From: Cyathus striatus
Taxonomy: Eukaryota > Basidiomycota > Agaricomycetes > Agaricales > Nidulariaceae
DNA: 64,000 nucleotides
Assembly: GCA_025738555.1 (NCBI GenBank)
Contig: JAOVFP010000023.1
Location: 310,001 to 374,000 of the forward strand
Reading direction: 5' to 3'
Made by a program: the position numbers and the translations under genes. Below the pieces are notes generated by a model. The model searched no databases. It was not told where the DNA came from and saw nothing but the letters and a program-made list of their open reading frames with translations. Shown here piece by piece: positions 23,093-35,408 of this stretch (positions are counted from its first letter, which is position 1; every line of letters starts with the position of its first letter).

Positions 23093-25313
23093 CACTCCTC
23101 CACGAGATCAGGTGGACTCCGGGTAGAGTCCAGGACTCCAGGTGGACTCCAAGTGGACTCCAAGTGGACTCCAGGTGGACTCCAGGTGGACTCCACCTGG
23201 ACTCTACCTGGACTCTACCTGGACTCCACCTGGACTCTACCTGGACTCTACCTGGACTCCACCTGGACTCTACCTGGACTCTACCTGGACTCCACCTGGA
23301 CTCTACCTGGACTTCACTGAACTCAAGTGCCTAAGCTGTATGTAGACTCTATTGTTACATGTGTGTGAAAGTGTGACATGTTGAAAAATGTTGGAAAAAG
23401 CGTGACATGTGTGACAAGCGTGGGAAAAGTGTGACATGTTCTAAAAAATGTCACATATCACAAACATCACACTTGCCACACTTTTCGAATATGTCACACT
23501 TTTCCCACGCTTGTCACACATGTCACGCTTTTTCCAACATTTTTCAACATGTCACACTTTCACACACATGTAACAATAGAGTCTACATGCAGCTTAGGCA
23601 CCACACTTTTTCTAACATTTTTCAATATGTCACACTTTTCCAACATTTTCCAACATGTCACACTTTCACACATGTGTGACAAGTATGATGACTGTGGGAA
23701 ACACGTTACAACTATGACAATAGAGTCTAGATACAGCTTATACACTTGAGTTCAGTGGAGACCAGGTAGAGTCCAGGTAGAGTCCATGTAGAGTCTAGGT
23801 AGAGTCCAATTGCTTGAGTCCAGGTAGAGTCCAGGTGGAGTCCAGGTAGATTCCAGGTAGAGTCCATGTAGAGTCCAGGTAGAGTTCAGGTTCAGTCTAG
23901 ATGCTTGAATTTACTAAAGTCCAGGTAGAGTCCAGGTAGAATCCATGTAGAGTCCAGGTTCAGTCTAGGTACTTGAGTTTACTAAAGTCCAGGTAGAGTC
24001 CAGGTAGAATCCATGTAGAGTCCAGGTTCAGTCTAGGTGCTTGAGTTTATTAAAGTCCAAGTAGAGTCCAGGTAGAGTTCATGTAGAGTTCAGGTTCAGT
24101 CTAGTTACTTGATTCTACTAAAGTCCAGGTAGAGTCCAGGTAGAGTCCATGTAGAGTCCAGGTTCAGTCTAGGTACTTGAGTTTACTAAAGTCCAGGTAG
24201 AGTCCAGGTAGAATCCATGTAGAGTCCAGGTTCAGTCTAGGTGCTTGAGTTTACTAAGGTCCAGGTAGAGTCCAGGTAGAGTTCAGGTGGGGTCCATGTA
24301 GAATCCAGGTTCAGTCTAGGTGCTTGAGTTTACTAAAGTCCAAGTAGAGTCCAGGTAGAGTTCATGTAGAGTTCAGGTTCAGTCTAGTTACTTGATTCTA
24401 CTAAAGTCCAGGTAGAGTCCAGGTAGAGTCCATGTAGAGTCCAGGTTCAGTCTAGTTACTTGATTCTACTAAAGTCCAGATAGAGTCCAGGTAGAGTCCA
24501 TGTAGAGTCCAGGTTCAGTCTAGGTGCTTGAGTTTACTAAGGTCCAGGTAGAGTCCAGGTAGAGTTCAGGTGGGGTCCATGTAGAATCCAGGTTCAGTCT
24601 AGGTGCTTGAGTTTACTAAAGTCCAAGTAGAGTCCAGGTAGAGTTCATGTAGAGTTCAGGTTCAGTCTAGTTACTTGATTCTACTAAAGTCCAGGTAGAG
24701 TCCAGGTAGAGTCCATGTAGAGTCCAGGTTCAGTCTAGTTACTTGATTCTACTAAAGTCCAGGTAGAGTCCAGGTAGAGTCCATGTAGAGTCCAGGTTCA
24801 GTCTAGTTACTTGATTCTACTAAAGTCCAGGTAGAGTCCAGGTAGAGTCCATGTAGAGTCCAGGTTCAGTCTAGTTACTTAGTTCTACTAAAGTCCAGGT
24901 AGAGTCCAGGTAGAGTCCAGGTAGAGTCCATGTAGAGTCCAGGTTCAGTCTAGGTGCTTGATTCTACTAAAGTCCAAGTAGAGTCCAGGTAGAGTCCAGG
25001 TAGAGTCCAGATAGAGTCCAGGTTCAGTCTAGGTGCTTGAATTTACTTAAGTCCAGGTAGAGTCCAGGTAGAATCCAGGTGGAGTCCAGTTGCTTGAGTC
25101 CAGCGGACTCCAGGTGCAGTCCAGCTCACACCTGGAGTCCACCTGAACTCTATGTAGAGTCTATTATTTTCTATATGTAAAGTCCAGGTGAAGTCCAAGT
25201 AGAGTCCAAGTAGAGTCCAAGTGAAGTCCAAGTAGAGTCCAGGTAGAGTCCTGGAGTCCAGGTGGAATCTACATGGAGTCTACATGATTTCGTGGAGGAG
25301 TGTAATGACCTCC
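23093..25313. repeat. Foldback-like minisatellite block of GGAGTCCA-type repeats
   Basis: Left end CACTCCTCCACGAGATCA, right end reverse-complement CACTCCTCCACGAAATCA, so the block has inverted ends. Inside: 11-base CTGGACTCTAC units (23150-23320) on the left, then about 15-17 units of roughly 68 bases (GTCCAGGTAGAGTCC...TTACTAAA) from 23890 to 25040 in the opposite sense. A non-repetitive centre (23340-23740) is itself an inverted pair of ACATGTCACACTTT phrases. Frames across it are repeat artefacts. Confidence 0.75.
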
Positions 25314-25665
25314 AAATGAGATGCATATTGAGAACATGACAAACTTGACATGTGACTTGCATCAAAAACATAATGCAAATGAAAACCATGATAGGGTAAT
25401 AGTGGATAACAAGTGATATGCTGAGTATCCCCCACTTCACATAGTTTCAAATTTAGATATGTTGTCAATATCAAGGGCCAAATCAGATTACTGAGCTGTG
25501 AAAATTGTAGCAAATATAACATGTGAAAAGAGCATGATGAGTGACACACATAGGGAGGGGTGTCAGCCAAATTTATCATTTAAGCTTGACATTTTATGAT
25601 ATGAAATATCATAAAACATTGAGCTTAAATGAGTGAGGCATATATTATATATAGTATACAGATCA
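25314..25665. other. No gene recognised
   Basis: Unassigned sequence between the minisatellite and a solo LTR. Confidence 0.5.
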
Positions 25666-25929
25666 TGTGAGATGTGCAACCAGGACAGTGACCTGCAGGA
25701 CTGAGAGAGACAATAGAGTCTGAAGTCCAATGTACAGTGAGCAAGTGGGGATTGCCACTGTAGGACCTCAGGATTATATACTACTGGCTTATCTACCAAA
25801 GTCCGAGGGTCTAAAGGTCTAAGGGTCTAAGGGTCCAACCAAGGTCCCAACCCAGGTCCAGTACCTAAGTTTACCTAAGTCTACCTAAGGTTCATTAGTC
25901 ATCAGAGAAGTGTCAGATCACTTCTAACA
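25666..25929 (-). mobile_element. Family B solo LTR (copy 6)
   Basis: Flanked by GATCA at 25661-25665 and 25930-25934. Lacks about 50 internal bases present in longer copies. Confidence 0.93.
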
Positions 25930-25934
25930 GATCA

Positions 25935-26625
25935 CTCATAAAAACTCATTACTTTATGGTTCTTACTATTATTACACTTATATTATGTGTACTCATAAGT
26001 ACTCATTACTTCACATTCCCTATTGTTATTGTAATACTATTTTGAGTACTCATAAGTACTCATTACTTTATGTTTCCTATTGTTATTGTAATACTTTTAT
26101 GCATACTCATAAGTACTCATTACTTTATATTTCCTATTGTTATTGTAATACTATGGTGTGTACTCATAAGTACTCATTACATTATGTTTCTTATTATTAT
26201 TGTAATACTATAATACATACTCATAAGTACTCATTACTTTATATTTCCTATTGTTACTGTAATAGTATTATGTGTACTCCTAAGAACTCATTACTTTCTA
26301 TTTCCTATTGTTATTGTAATACTATTATGTGTACTCATAAGTACTCATTACTTTATATTTCCTATTGTTATTGTAATAGTATTATGCATACTCATAAGTA
26401 CTCATTACATTATGTTTCATATTATTATTGTAATACCAGTATGTGTACTCATAAGTACTCATTACTTTATGTTCTCTATTATTACTGTAATGCTTCCTAT
26501 TATTATTTAATCATATAATGTGTACTCATAAGTTCTCATTAATTTATGTTTCCTATTGCTATTGTATTAATATTATGTGTACTCATAAGTGCTCATTACT
26601 TTATGCTTTCTATTATTATTTATGT
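25935..26625. repeat. 57-base tandem array, about 12 units
   Basis: Units of 57 bases with TACTCATAAGTACTCATTAC followed by TATTTCCTATTGTTATTGTA. Spacing of TACTCATAAG at 26104, 26161 and 26218 gives the period. 57 is divisible by 3, so a long frame exists by chance. Confidence 0.9.
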
Positions 26626-28965
26626 ATTGCTATTACTGGTTACTAGTTGATCTGTGCTTCACATTTTTCCCATGCATCATATTTGTCACGTACTTCATGC
26701 GCGTCACATTCGTCACACATATTCCCACGCCTCATATTTTTCCCACACATCGCATTTGTCACGTTATTCACGCGCATCACGTTCGTCACACATATTCCCA
26801 TGCTTCGCATTTGTCACATACTTCCCACATGTCATGTTTGTGACATATATTCCCGCACTTCGCGTTTGTCACATACTTCCCACATGTCACATCTGTCACA
26901 TATATTCTCGTGCATCAATTCACCATACATTTCCCATATATCACATTTGTGACAATTTTCATGCACATCACATCTGTCACAATTCTCCCACACTATGCAT
27001 ATATCACACATGTCACACTTTCATGTGCATCATACTTTTCACATATATTACATATATCATTTTTTTTAAATGCATCATGTATTTTTCATGCATGTCACAT
27101 TTTTGAAGTGCATTGCAACTTTTTCACAAATATCATGCTTTCCAATCACATCAGATTTTCTGTCTCTACCACTATTCAAGTTGTCATGAGAGTGGAGTAT
27201 GTATTTAACAGTAGAGTGAATTATACATGCAGAGGAAACAATATGTACTTGTAGAATTGGAGATTGTAACATGGAAAATAACGATTAGAAAGTTACAGAA
27301 GTGTGGTAGTAATAAGAAACTAGAATGAAAAATGTAGAGTGTATATGTAGTTGAAGTCTTACTCCCACTGACAGAGCATGAGAATTTTGAAATGGGATGG
27401 TATGATGTTTAATAATCAGGACTAGAGATGTAATTAAATGACAAAGTAAAACTATAATAGTTAGTCTGGATATGAGAGATGATGAGATCATTATAATAGA
27501 AATGAATATTTTGGAAATATTTAACAACTGAACAGAAAAGGACATGTACTGAAAGAATGACATATAGATAACAAATCTGATAGAATGGTGAGTATATGTG
27601 ATTCCACATCACATTAAACTCACATGTCTCAGTCATTAAATGATCATGATTCTTGCATTAACCATTGGTTATTCTTATATCTTCAACACACATTATTAAG
27701 TCACATATATGCTTACTCTATATGATTACATGACACTTCTACACTGTCATGTGTTTCACATCTCTGATTTATGTTATATAGTTCTTTTAGTATTAGTAGT
27801 ATCCATTCATATATATGAAACCCCCTCCTGTACTTCTCTTCACTTTCTTGCTCAGTGGTCATTACTTACTTTTCTATTCTTTAGTTTAGTGTCAACTACA
27901 TCATCACCTTCTTTTCTTCTTGTTCTTTTTTCAGAAGTACTACTTTGTCTTTTCTCCTTTCTTATCTAAGAAAAACTTACTATCATTTTTCTATAGTCAT
28001 GTGCAGTATTGTCATACAGGGTCTGAATCAATGACTGACTTGTCAATGCAAGAGGCTGAATTACACTGCTAAGTAATGAAATTTGGGTTAAATGTGTTAG
28101 ATATTCAGGGTTGCACAGCTTCTTTGACAGCTGTCACTTGTCACCTGTCATACTTGACAGTTCTGTGATTGACAGATACTTGATTGACAGATTGACAGCT
28201 GTCAGTTACCTTAGTTACATGGCTGTACCTTCCTGTATATATAAACCCCTTGTACTTTGGTAGTTGATAACAAGTTTTCTTCCCATCTGTGTCTGTGTCT
28301 GTGTTTGTATTTGAGTCTTTGCTCCATTATCATCTTCTATTCTCTCATATCACCCCTTCTATTCTTGTTACTTCTGACAAAATGTGGCATTACTGAGTGC
28401 TCTGATTCCTTGGATATGAAAGGTATAGAAAATTCTTCATTATTGACCTGTTGGAACCCCATCAACATGTCACAATCATGATACACATGCAAGCATGATG
28501 TGCTTGAAGTGTATTATACATCTCAAAGATGTGACATAAGTAACACTTATGATGTGTGTGAAAGTATGATGAAAGCCTCAAAGACCTGATGAATATGATG
28601 CATGTGCAAATCATATGAAACAGATGTGACTTACATGACATATGACATACATACAAAGTATGACAAATGCACTGTGACAAGCATGAAAAGCATGACAAAT
28701 AGATGTGAGATGTGTGACATTTATAAAAGTGTAACACATATAAAGAATATGACAAATATGACATGTGACAAACGCGCTAAAGCGTGACAAACACACTAAA
28801 GCATAACAAGTGTGATATAAGCGTAGTGTAGGAGAATCATGACAGACATGATGCACAGGAATATATGTGATGAATGTGACGTGCATGAAGAACATGACAA
28901 ATGCGAAGCATGGGAAATATGTGAAGCGCAGATCAACTAGTAATCAGTAATAGCAATATACTATT
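26626..28965. mobile_element. Foldback-like element, copy ii
   Basis: Left arm 26626-27140 (CACATTTGTCAC-type repeats) and inverted right arm about 28480-28965. Both arms begin with TATTGCTATTACTG(G/A)TTACTAG and GTTGATCTG. The core 27140-28480 is a reverse copy of the core of element iii (for example the junction near 28450 equals that near 48785). A family A LTR at 28095-28379 is inserted in the core. Arms are diverged, so this copy is older than iii. Confidence 0.7.
28095..28379 (+). mobile_element. Family A solo LTR (copy 8)
   Basis: Flanked by AAATG at 28090-28094 and 28380-28384. Confidence 0.93.
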
Positions 28966-29558
28966 AATAATACAGTCATCAACCATTACACGTGACAACA
29001 AAACTTGAAGTTGTGATTCCACATTATCTAGTACATATTCTACTATAAAAATTGTACATATGGATAGATACAATCATATAGAATCACTTTGTATAATTTT
29101 TACCGCGCTGTGTTTTAGTAGGGAATGAACATTCACAAAATAGTTGAGGGGACTGGATTCTAATCAAAACCACATGGCGTGACAGCCACTGATGGCAATA
29201 CAGTTTATTACAAACACTTCAAAATTAAAGATTGCTGAAGTCCAGATCATTAATATAAACAAAACCTCCTTGTCTCGCAACACTGAGCACTTCAGATTTC
29301 TAGTGATATCAGAGAACATAGATGCACTTTACTCATAAAAACATTTATACAGGTTTAATACATTGAATCATAGCTACTTATGCTATAAAACAGTTAAATT
29401 AGGTACCTTTATTGAGTAATACATGCCATGTATTTTTTGGAAATCTCATGTTTGGGGTAACTCTCCAACTTAATTTATGTGTCATATATCTATTTCAATA
29501 TATATCTGTAAAAATACTGTTGGAACTCATTATTGGGATACTAGGCCTAAAAATACAA
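28966..29558. other. No gene recognised
   Basis: AT-rich, no frame or repeat with support. Confidence 0.5.
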
Positions 29559-29808
29559 AAAGAATTGTAGTTGAGAGAATAGAAGGTGATAAAGGAGCAA
29601 AGACTCAGACACAAACACTAACACAGACACAGATAGGGAGGAAACATCAACTACCAAAGTACAAGGGGTTTATATATACAGGAAAGCACAGCCATGTAAC
29701 TAAGGTAACTGACAGCTGTCAATCTGTCAATCACATATCTGTCAATCAAGCATTTGTCAATAACAGAACCATCAAGTATGACAGGTGACAAGTGACAGCT
29801 GTCAAAGA
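29559..29808 (-). mobile_element. Family A LTR fragment
   Basis: Begins inside the R/U5 region and stops in the U3 palindrome at CAGCTGTCAAAG, where the next family A LTR starts. Confidence 0.8.
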
Positions 29809-30145
29809 TGTCAGAAGTAACAAAGAATAAGGAGTGTGGTAGAGAGAGAATAGAGGATAATGAAGAGCAAAGAGGGTGATAGTGGAGCAAAGACTCAGAC
29901 ACAAACACAGACACAGACACAAGATGGGGAGGAAACTTGTTGACAACTACCAAGTTACAGAGTGTTTATATACTGAGTAAGTCTACCAAAGTCCAACCAA
30001 AGTTCTGTAACTAAGGTAACTGACAGCTGTCAATCTGTCAATCACAAATCTGTCAATCAAGTATCTGTCAATCACAGATCTGTCAAGTATGACAGGTGAC
30101 AAGTAACAGCTGTCAAGGAAGCTGTGCAACCCAGAATATCTAACA
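29809..30145 (-). mobile_element. Family A LTR (copy 9)
   Basis: Complete ends (TGTCAG...TAACA). Flanks AAAGA and AATTA do not match, so the junction was probably made by LTR-LTR recombination or nested insertion followed by deletion. Confidence 0.88.
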
Positions 30146-30720
30146 AATTATGCACATTTAGTATATTTTATCTTTTCATTCTATTTTTATGCTTCACTCT
30201 ACAAATGATGTCATATTAATGACATCATTTGATCTTTATCACTTGATATTCTATTCTTAGCTATGATTCTGGTACAGTTGGGGACAGTCAAAGGCAGCAT
30301 AAAAAATTAACAATTTTTTTTGCCTTGGACTTCTTCAGAATTGAAAGAGAATTAAAATAGCTTTCAATCAGTACAACTTTCATGGGATTTCTATGAGCTG
30401 TTCTGTCTAAAAATGAAAATAGATTTTTTTCATTCTAAAAAATTTGGCCATCTACAGAAAAAAGTGTTAAATTCAGAGAAAAATCGCCATTCAACTCCTT
30501 TCATTGTATAATTACTAATTCTAATAAATGAAACCCATTCATTGAGCTGTTGTTGAGAAGAAAAAAGAACAAAATCTGTTTCAACTGGTGCTTTATCAAT
30601 ACTGACAAATATTGATGATCAGATATATTTGCTATTGAGGATGATGAAGATAAATATGCTATGGGGACTGAGAAGAATAAATATTATATCATATGCTAAC
30701 AATTGCAATTCCACACATAC
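30146..30720. other. No gene recognised
   Basis: AT-rich sequence with a small palindrome at 30206-30225 (ATGATGTCATATTAATGACATCAT). No coding evidence. Confidence 0.5.
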
Positions 30721-30749
30721 AATTATCTATTGTAATCTGTTTTTCAGAA

Positions 30750-31140
30750 TGAGTTAGCTTTGAGGATGCCCACCTAAGAAACAGAAAACCAATTTGCATG
30801 GCCTGAGAAATGTTTCTCAGCCCTCACTTGCACTAACTCTCTCAGATACTTTATATGATCACAGTAGCACACCAGATGAGGATATCCCAGTTATATTTGA
30901 TAGCTTGGACTGGGAGAAGGATGATTCAGTTTTAGTGAATTCAGATGTAAATGAGGCAGGAGAGTGAGATTTATGGGAAGACAAGCCTTACACCCATGCT
31001 TCACTATGGGCCAGGGGCCTGTCAGCCCCCTCTCTGCTCCACATGGGTGATGGCTTGCTGGAGGGCTGTGCCCCCCAGACCCCCTGCTTCTTCATCCCAG
31101 TCCTTAACATACTTTATTCCACTGCAATATCTAAATACCC
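30750..31140 (+). pseudogene. Possible coding relic, function unknown
   Basis: One frame near 30800-30970 gives an acidic, Ser-rich text (LYDHSSTPDEDIPVIFDS, then NSDVNEAGE) ending in TGA. It resembles the acidic N-terminal linkers of Plavaka-type proteins, but this is weak. Confidence 0.25.
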
Positions 31141-31251
31141 ATGAGGAATACCTGTACCCATATACACTTCACCTACTTCTTCCCCAACTCCCACTCACAC
31201 TCTAATAGCCATTCATTTATAATACCATTCCAATACTTCAGTTCTGTTATA

Positions 31252-32262
31252 TCCATGTCCGGATACATCGTGCCGACGTTCCCACGTGACCTTCTAACAT
31301 ACCCAGTCCGTTCCCGGAACGTACCTGCTTCGGGTTTACACTTCCCGACGTTCCCGCCCGGGAACGTACCCGGAACCCGTCGGGTTTTCTATCGGATACT
31401 TCGGATACGTACTTTCTCTTATGACGGCCTCACCGCGTCATCATTCTATTACTCCTCTCTTCCATTCCTACTTATACGTTTCATTATGGCCTTTGTAGAT
31501 TAGTTCCTTATTCTTCATTCTGAGCGCGTCATTTGCGCCCCTACTCCGCTTTGCCAAGACTTCATTTCCTACTTACTCCTTTGACTTGTCCTTTGTATAA
31601 TACTTCTACATTCGTATCTACAGGTTCCTACTTAGTATAAGTAGTCTTCCAGATGTAATAGGTAGTCTTCAGTATTCGTATCAACTCTGTACACTTTCTT
31701 CCTACTCTAAGTTCCGAAACCCGCTCCGGGTTTTCCTTCGGGTTTCTCTCCCACTACCTAGTGTAGTGGCGAAGCCTTCTCTTATACTCTAGAACGTCTT
31801 CCTTTGTTACATATCATCTTACTTGAAATACGAACCATTCCCTGGGGATATCCAGGCGGCGCAGCACACAAGCTGAAGCCACGGTTCTTTCCGCACTCCC
31901 GCTCTACATTTCCGCACCCGTACTCACTTCGGGTTTCCGTTATAGTTCTCCCACACCCTCCGGGTGTCTTCGCAACCACTTCTAAGCAGGAAGAGAATTG
32001 GTACGTAACAAGTTCATTCCCCTTCCAATTCCATTCCCTTATGACTACTTGCATATGACTCCCCATACTTTTCTATCATTTGCATCTTTTGTATCTTACT
32101 TCAATAGTGACTAAGATTGTCCTCTTGCTCACTCTATTGACTTTACCTGGTCTTACTCCATTCCTCTCTTCCCCTCAGACTCTACTTCCAATATAACTCC
32201 AATTAGCAATCACTCCTGCACTTCAGCCCAACAACTTTGTAAGGGGCATATTACATGACCTG
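31252..32262 (+). mobile_element. Relic related to the Gypsy-type LTR
   Basis: Shares the block GCGCAGCACACAAGCTGAAG at about 31860 with GTGCAGCACATAAGCTGAAG at about 18651 in the solo LTR, and an AGGGGCATA-type end near 32243. GC-rich and CpG-containing unlike its surroundings. No duplication found, so limits are approximate. Confidence 0.45.
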
Positions 32263-33172
32263 AAGCTAGGCAATAGCACAGGTATGGGTGTACCCACAAC
32301 CTGCAGGTACCTGTCAGCTATGTAAAGAGTAGAAACATATAGTATAACTACTAACAAATGAAGAGTTTTCCAATGTAACACATACATATACACATGGGTA
32401 CAGGTTTTGGTGGGTATAGGTCTGAGTAGTCTCTCAGATACCCATCAGTTGCCTGTGACATTGCCTAGCTGAAGTGAATGGTCCTTTCATTTCAATCTTG
32501 TATGTTCTGATCTCATCCAGATATATAATTGCATTTAGGTCATTGCTGAAGTGCATTTAGCTTATTCTATATCTATCATATTTTTACTCCAAAATATTGT
32601 TATATTGTATATTGATCTGATAACTGTGTACAGCATTCTCCTGCTACTTCTATCCTCACTATGTGCTAAGCCCCTCTGCACCTCTATCTTCTCCATCTTT
32701 CATTTGAGTTTGGCTCTGTACATATTGACCTACTGAAATTCTACTATTTATATAAACCTTACATTTATACCATCCATTTCAATCATTCATTCTACCTATA
32801 AGCTTTAAGGATCTCACCACCTCATCTATTAGTTATTGGCCTACTAACATTAAATATAATATTTGCCTACAATATAGTAATAATTTTTTGAATGTCAGTC
32901 TAAATGAAATTATTCCACCATCATATCAAAGCTCATAGATAGTAGACTCCATAAATATCTTATCAGTATCACTTGCATTGGTTTAACATAATTAAATATT
33001 CAAACATATTTGACTATATTTGATAATATACCTTCCCTCCACTAATATTTTTATTGACAATTTAAAATAATCTCACACTTGGTCAAAAGTTTGATGAGAT
33101 AGCAATACATTACCAATTACTACAATAGAAAAAAAAACCGAAAATTGAGTGTTTATGGAAGTATTATTATGA
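32263..33172. other. No gene recognised
   Basis: AT-rich, no supported feature. Confidence 0.5.
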
Positions 33173-33337
33173 ACATATATACACTCTGTAACTTGGTAGT
33201 AGTTAACAAGTTTCTTCCCCATCTTGTGTCTGTGTTAGTGCTTGTGTCTGAGTTATTTGCTCTCTTATCACCCTCTTTGCTTCTTCATTACTCTCTATCC
33301 TCTCAATCACCCTCTTTTATTCTTGTTACTTCTGACA
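33173..33337 (+). mobile_element. Family A LTR fragment (3' part)
   Basis: Starts at the TATA region (ATATATACACTCTG) and ends CTTCTGACA. The U3 with TGACAG units is missing. Confidence 0.85.
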
Positions 33338-33504
33338 TTTGATTCCATGAGAACAATTCACACTATATTACTTGGGCCTCAGCTCCAGGCACTTTGTCGA
33401 TCACCTGAGGGGTCCTCTGCTATGGGTTATCAGTATCAGAAGATGATGAATATTCTTAATTTGAATGAAGATGAAGATTACAGTTATGACAGTAATTTAC
33501 ACTC

Positions 33505-34336
33505 CCCCAAGAGGTCTGTATGGATCTGTACGGAATCCGAAAATTCCGTATGGATCTGTACAGACCCGTACAGACCTGTATAGATACCATACAGAATTTA
33601 TATAGTAGCTATTATTATTATTAGAGGTGATTATTCTATATGGATTCCATACATATTCTGCATGGATTCTGTGTGGATTTATGCATTGCTGCCTTGTCAC
33701 ACATGTCAAGTGTAACCCTAGGTGAAAAGTGTCACACTATACAAAATCCGTGATACACTCAATATATAATATCATTCTCAATGCATAGTATCACACTTAA
33801 TACATAGTATTATGCTTAATGTATAGTGTCACACTTATTACTTAGTGTTATGCTTAATGCATAGTGTCACACTCAATACTTAGTATCATGCTTAATGTAT
33901 AGTGTTATGTTTAATGTATAGTGTCACACTTAATGCATAGTGTGACACTCAACACTTCACTCAACACTTAGTGTGACACTCAACACTTAGTGTGACACTC
34001 AACACTTAGTGTCACACTCAACACCTAGTATCACACTCAACACCTAGTATCACACTTATAGTGTCACATTTAATATATAGTATCACACTCAACACCTAGT
34101 GTCACATGCAAGAAAATAAGTATAATAAAATTCTGTACAGAATTTTCAGGTCTGTAATGCGGAATTCCGAGGAATTCTGCGTAATCCGTATGGAATTTTT
34201 GGAATCTGTGCGGAATCTGTACAGACCCAAAAAAACCCCTGCCAAAATGAAAAAAATCTGTGCAGATTCCACACAGATTCCGAAAATTCCATACGGATTC
34301 CACACGGATTCCACGTGGATCCATACAGAACACATG
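33505..34336. mobile_element. Foldback-like insertion with CTGTATGGATC ends
   Basis: Left end reads GGTCTGTATGGATCTGTACG, right end reverse-complement GTTCTGTATGGATCCACG. Arms consist of repeats of GGAATCCG/ATTCCGTATGG; the centre (33780-34105) is a tandem of AGTGTCACACTCAACACTT type. It separates two collinear parts of the Plavaka frame, so it inserted after it. Confidence 0.65.
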
Positions 34337-34521
34337 GCTAAGTGTAAAGAGCTCAGTTATGATGATATTTTCTGTGGTTCAGAATACCTTGATCTTCATC
34401 AGAGAGCTCATCTTACTGAATTTACCTGGATGCTTTATTCCTGGTCCCCAGAAACCCAAAAACATGAACACATTTCTTTTTCGTGGCTTACACCATCTCT
34501 CTGCTCTACAAAAGGAGAATA

Positions 34522-34739
34522 TATTAAAACTATTGGACTGGACAGGGATTGAACCTGTGACCACCCATACTCATGACTAGGCACTCTTCCAACTGAGCTA
34601 CCAGCCCTTGCCTATACACAAGCAAGAACAGGTACTTAACCAGTTGAGTGGGCTACCAGGCTCATCACCATGGCAGAGGCACTCCAATATTATACACCCC
34701 CATAACCCAGTCAAAGCTGTCAACCTTGCCAATCCAACA
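34522..34739 (-). mobile_element. tRNA-bearing LTR-like mini-element, family T2 (copy 2)
   Basis: 218 bases, minus-strand TGTTGGATTGGC...TTTTAATA. Flanked by GAATA at 34517-34521 and 34740-34744. Interrupts Plavaka copy 2. Confidence 0.92.
34535..34607 (-). tRNA. tRNA-like segment of T2 copy 2
   Basis: Here the acceptor stem GGGCTGG/CCAGTCC pairs over all seven positions. D- and T-arms intact (GCTCAGTTGGAAGAGT, ACAGGTTCAATCCCTGT). Confidence 0.55.
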
Positions 34740-35145
34740 GAATAATGGTCATGGTATGTGTGTTTGGGATGCTTCCAAGGAAAAAGTTATATATTCTCGA
34801 GTTGCTTTTTTGATGGGAATAGCTGATGCATTAGGGATGCCAGAAATTGATGGACAGGTTGGTCACCATGGGGCTAAAGCATGCCAGATGTGCTGCCAGA
34901 CAAAAGGCAGACACAAGCCTGGTAGTGGTCATTATCATTTACCACATAATTGTCCTTCAGATGCAATACCAGGATGTGATCATCCTGATGCTGATATTAG
35001 GAACCCTCAGACAGGAAATGTTGAAGACTATCTTAGGGACCTTGCTACTATTTCTACCTCCACAACTCAAGCTTAGTACTGCCATAACAGGAAAGAAACA
35101 GGTTTTAGCAAGCCAACTATCTTTTCAGGGCTGGATCCAACACTA

Positions 35146-35408
35146 TGTGAGATGTACAACCAGGGCAGTGACCTGCAGGACTGAAAGAGACACAATAGGG
35201 TCTGAAGTCCAATGTACAGTGAGCAAGTGGGGATTGCCACTGTAGGACCTCAGGATTATATACTACTAGCTTATCTACCAAAGTCCAAGGGTTCAAGGGT
35301 CTAAGGGTCCAAGGGTCCAACCAAGGTCCAAGGTCCCAACCCAGGTCCAGTACCTAAGTTTACCTAACGTTCATTAGTCATCAGAGAAGTGTCAGATCAC
35401 TTCTAACA
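35146..35408 (-). mobile_element. Family B solo LTR (copy 7)
   Basis: Flanked by CACTA at 35141-35145 and 35409-35413. Interrupts Plavaka copy 2. Confidence 0.93.

Noticed and set aside
23071..23345. Frames rich in WTPG/LDSTW repeats
   Set aside because: Translation of the 11-base CTGGACTCTAC minisatellite in three frames.
25985..26518. 177-residue frame with THKYSLLYISYCYCNT repeats
   Set aside because: 57-base tandem array, period divisible by three; noncoding repeat.
26104..26610. Regular direct repeats that could suggest a CRISPR array
   Set aside because: Units are contiguous with no unique spacers, and the genome is eukaryotic.
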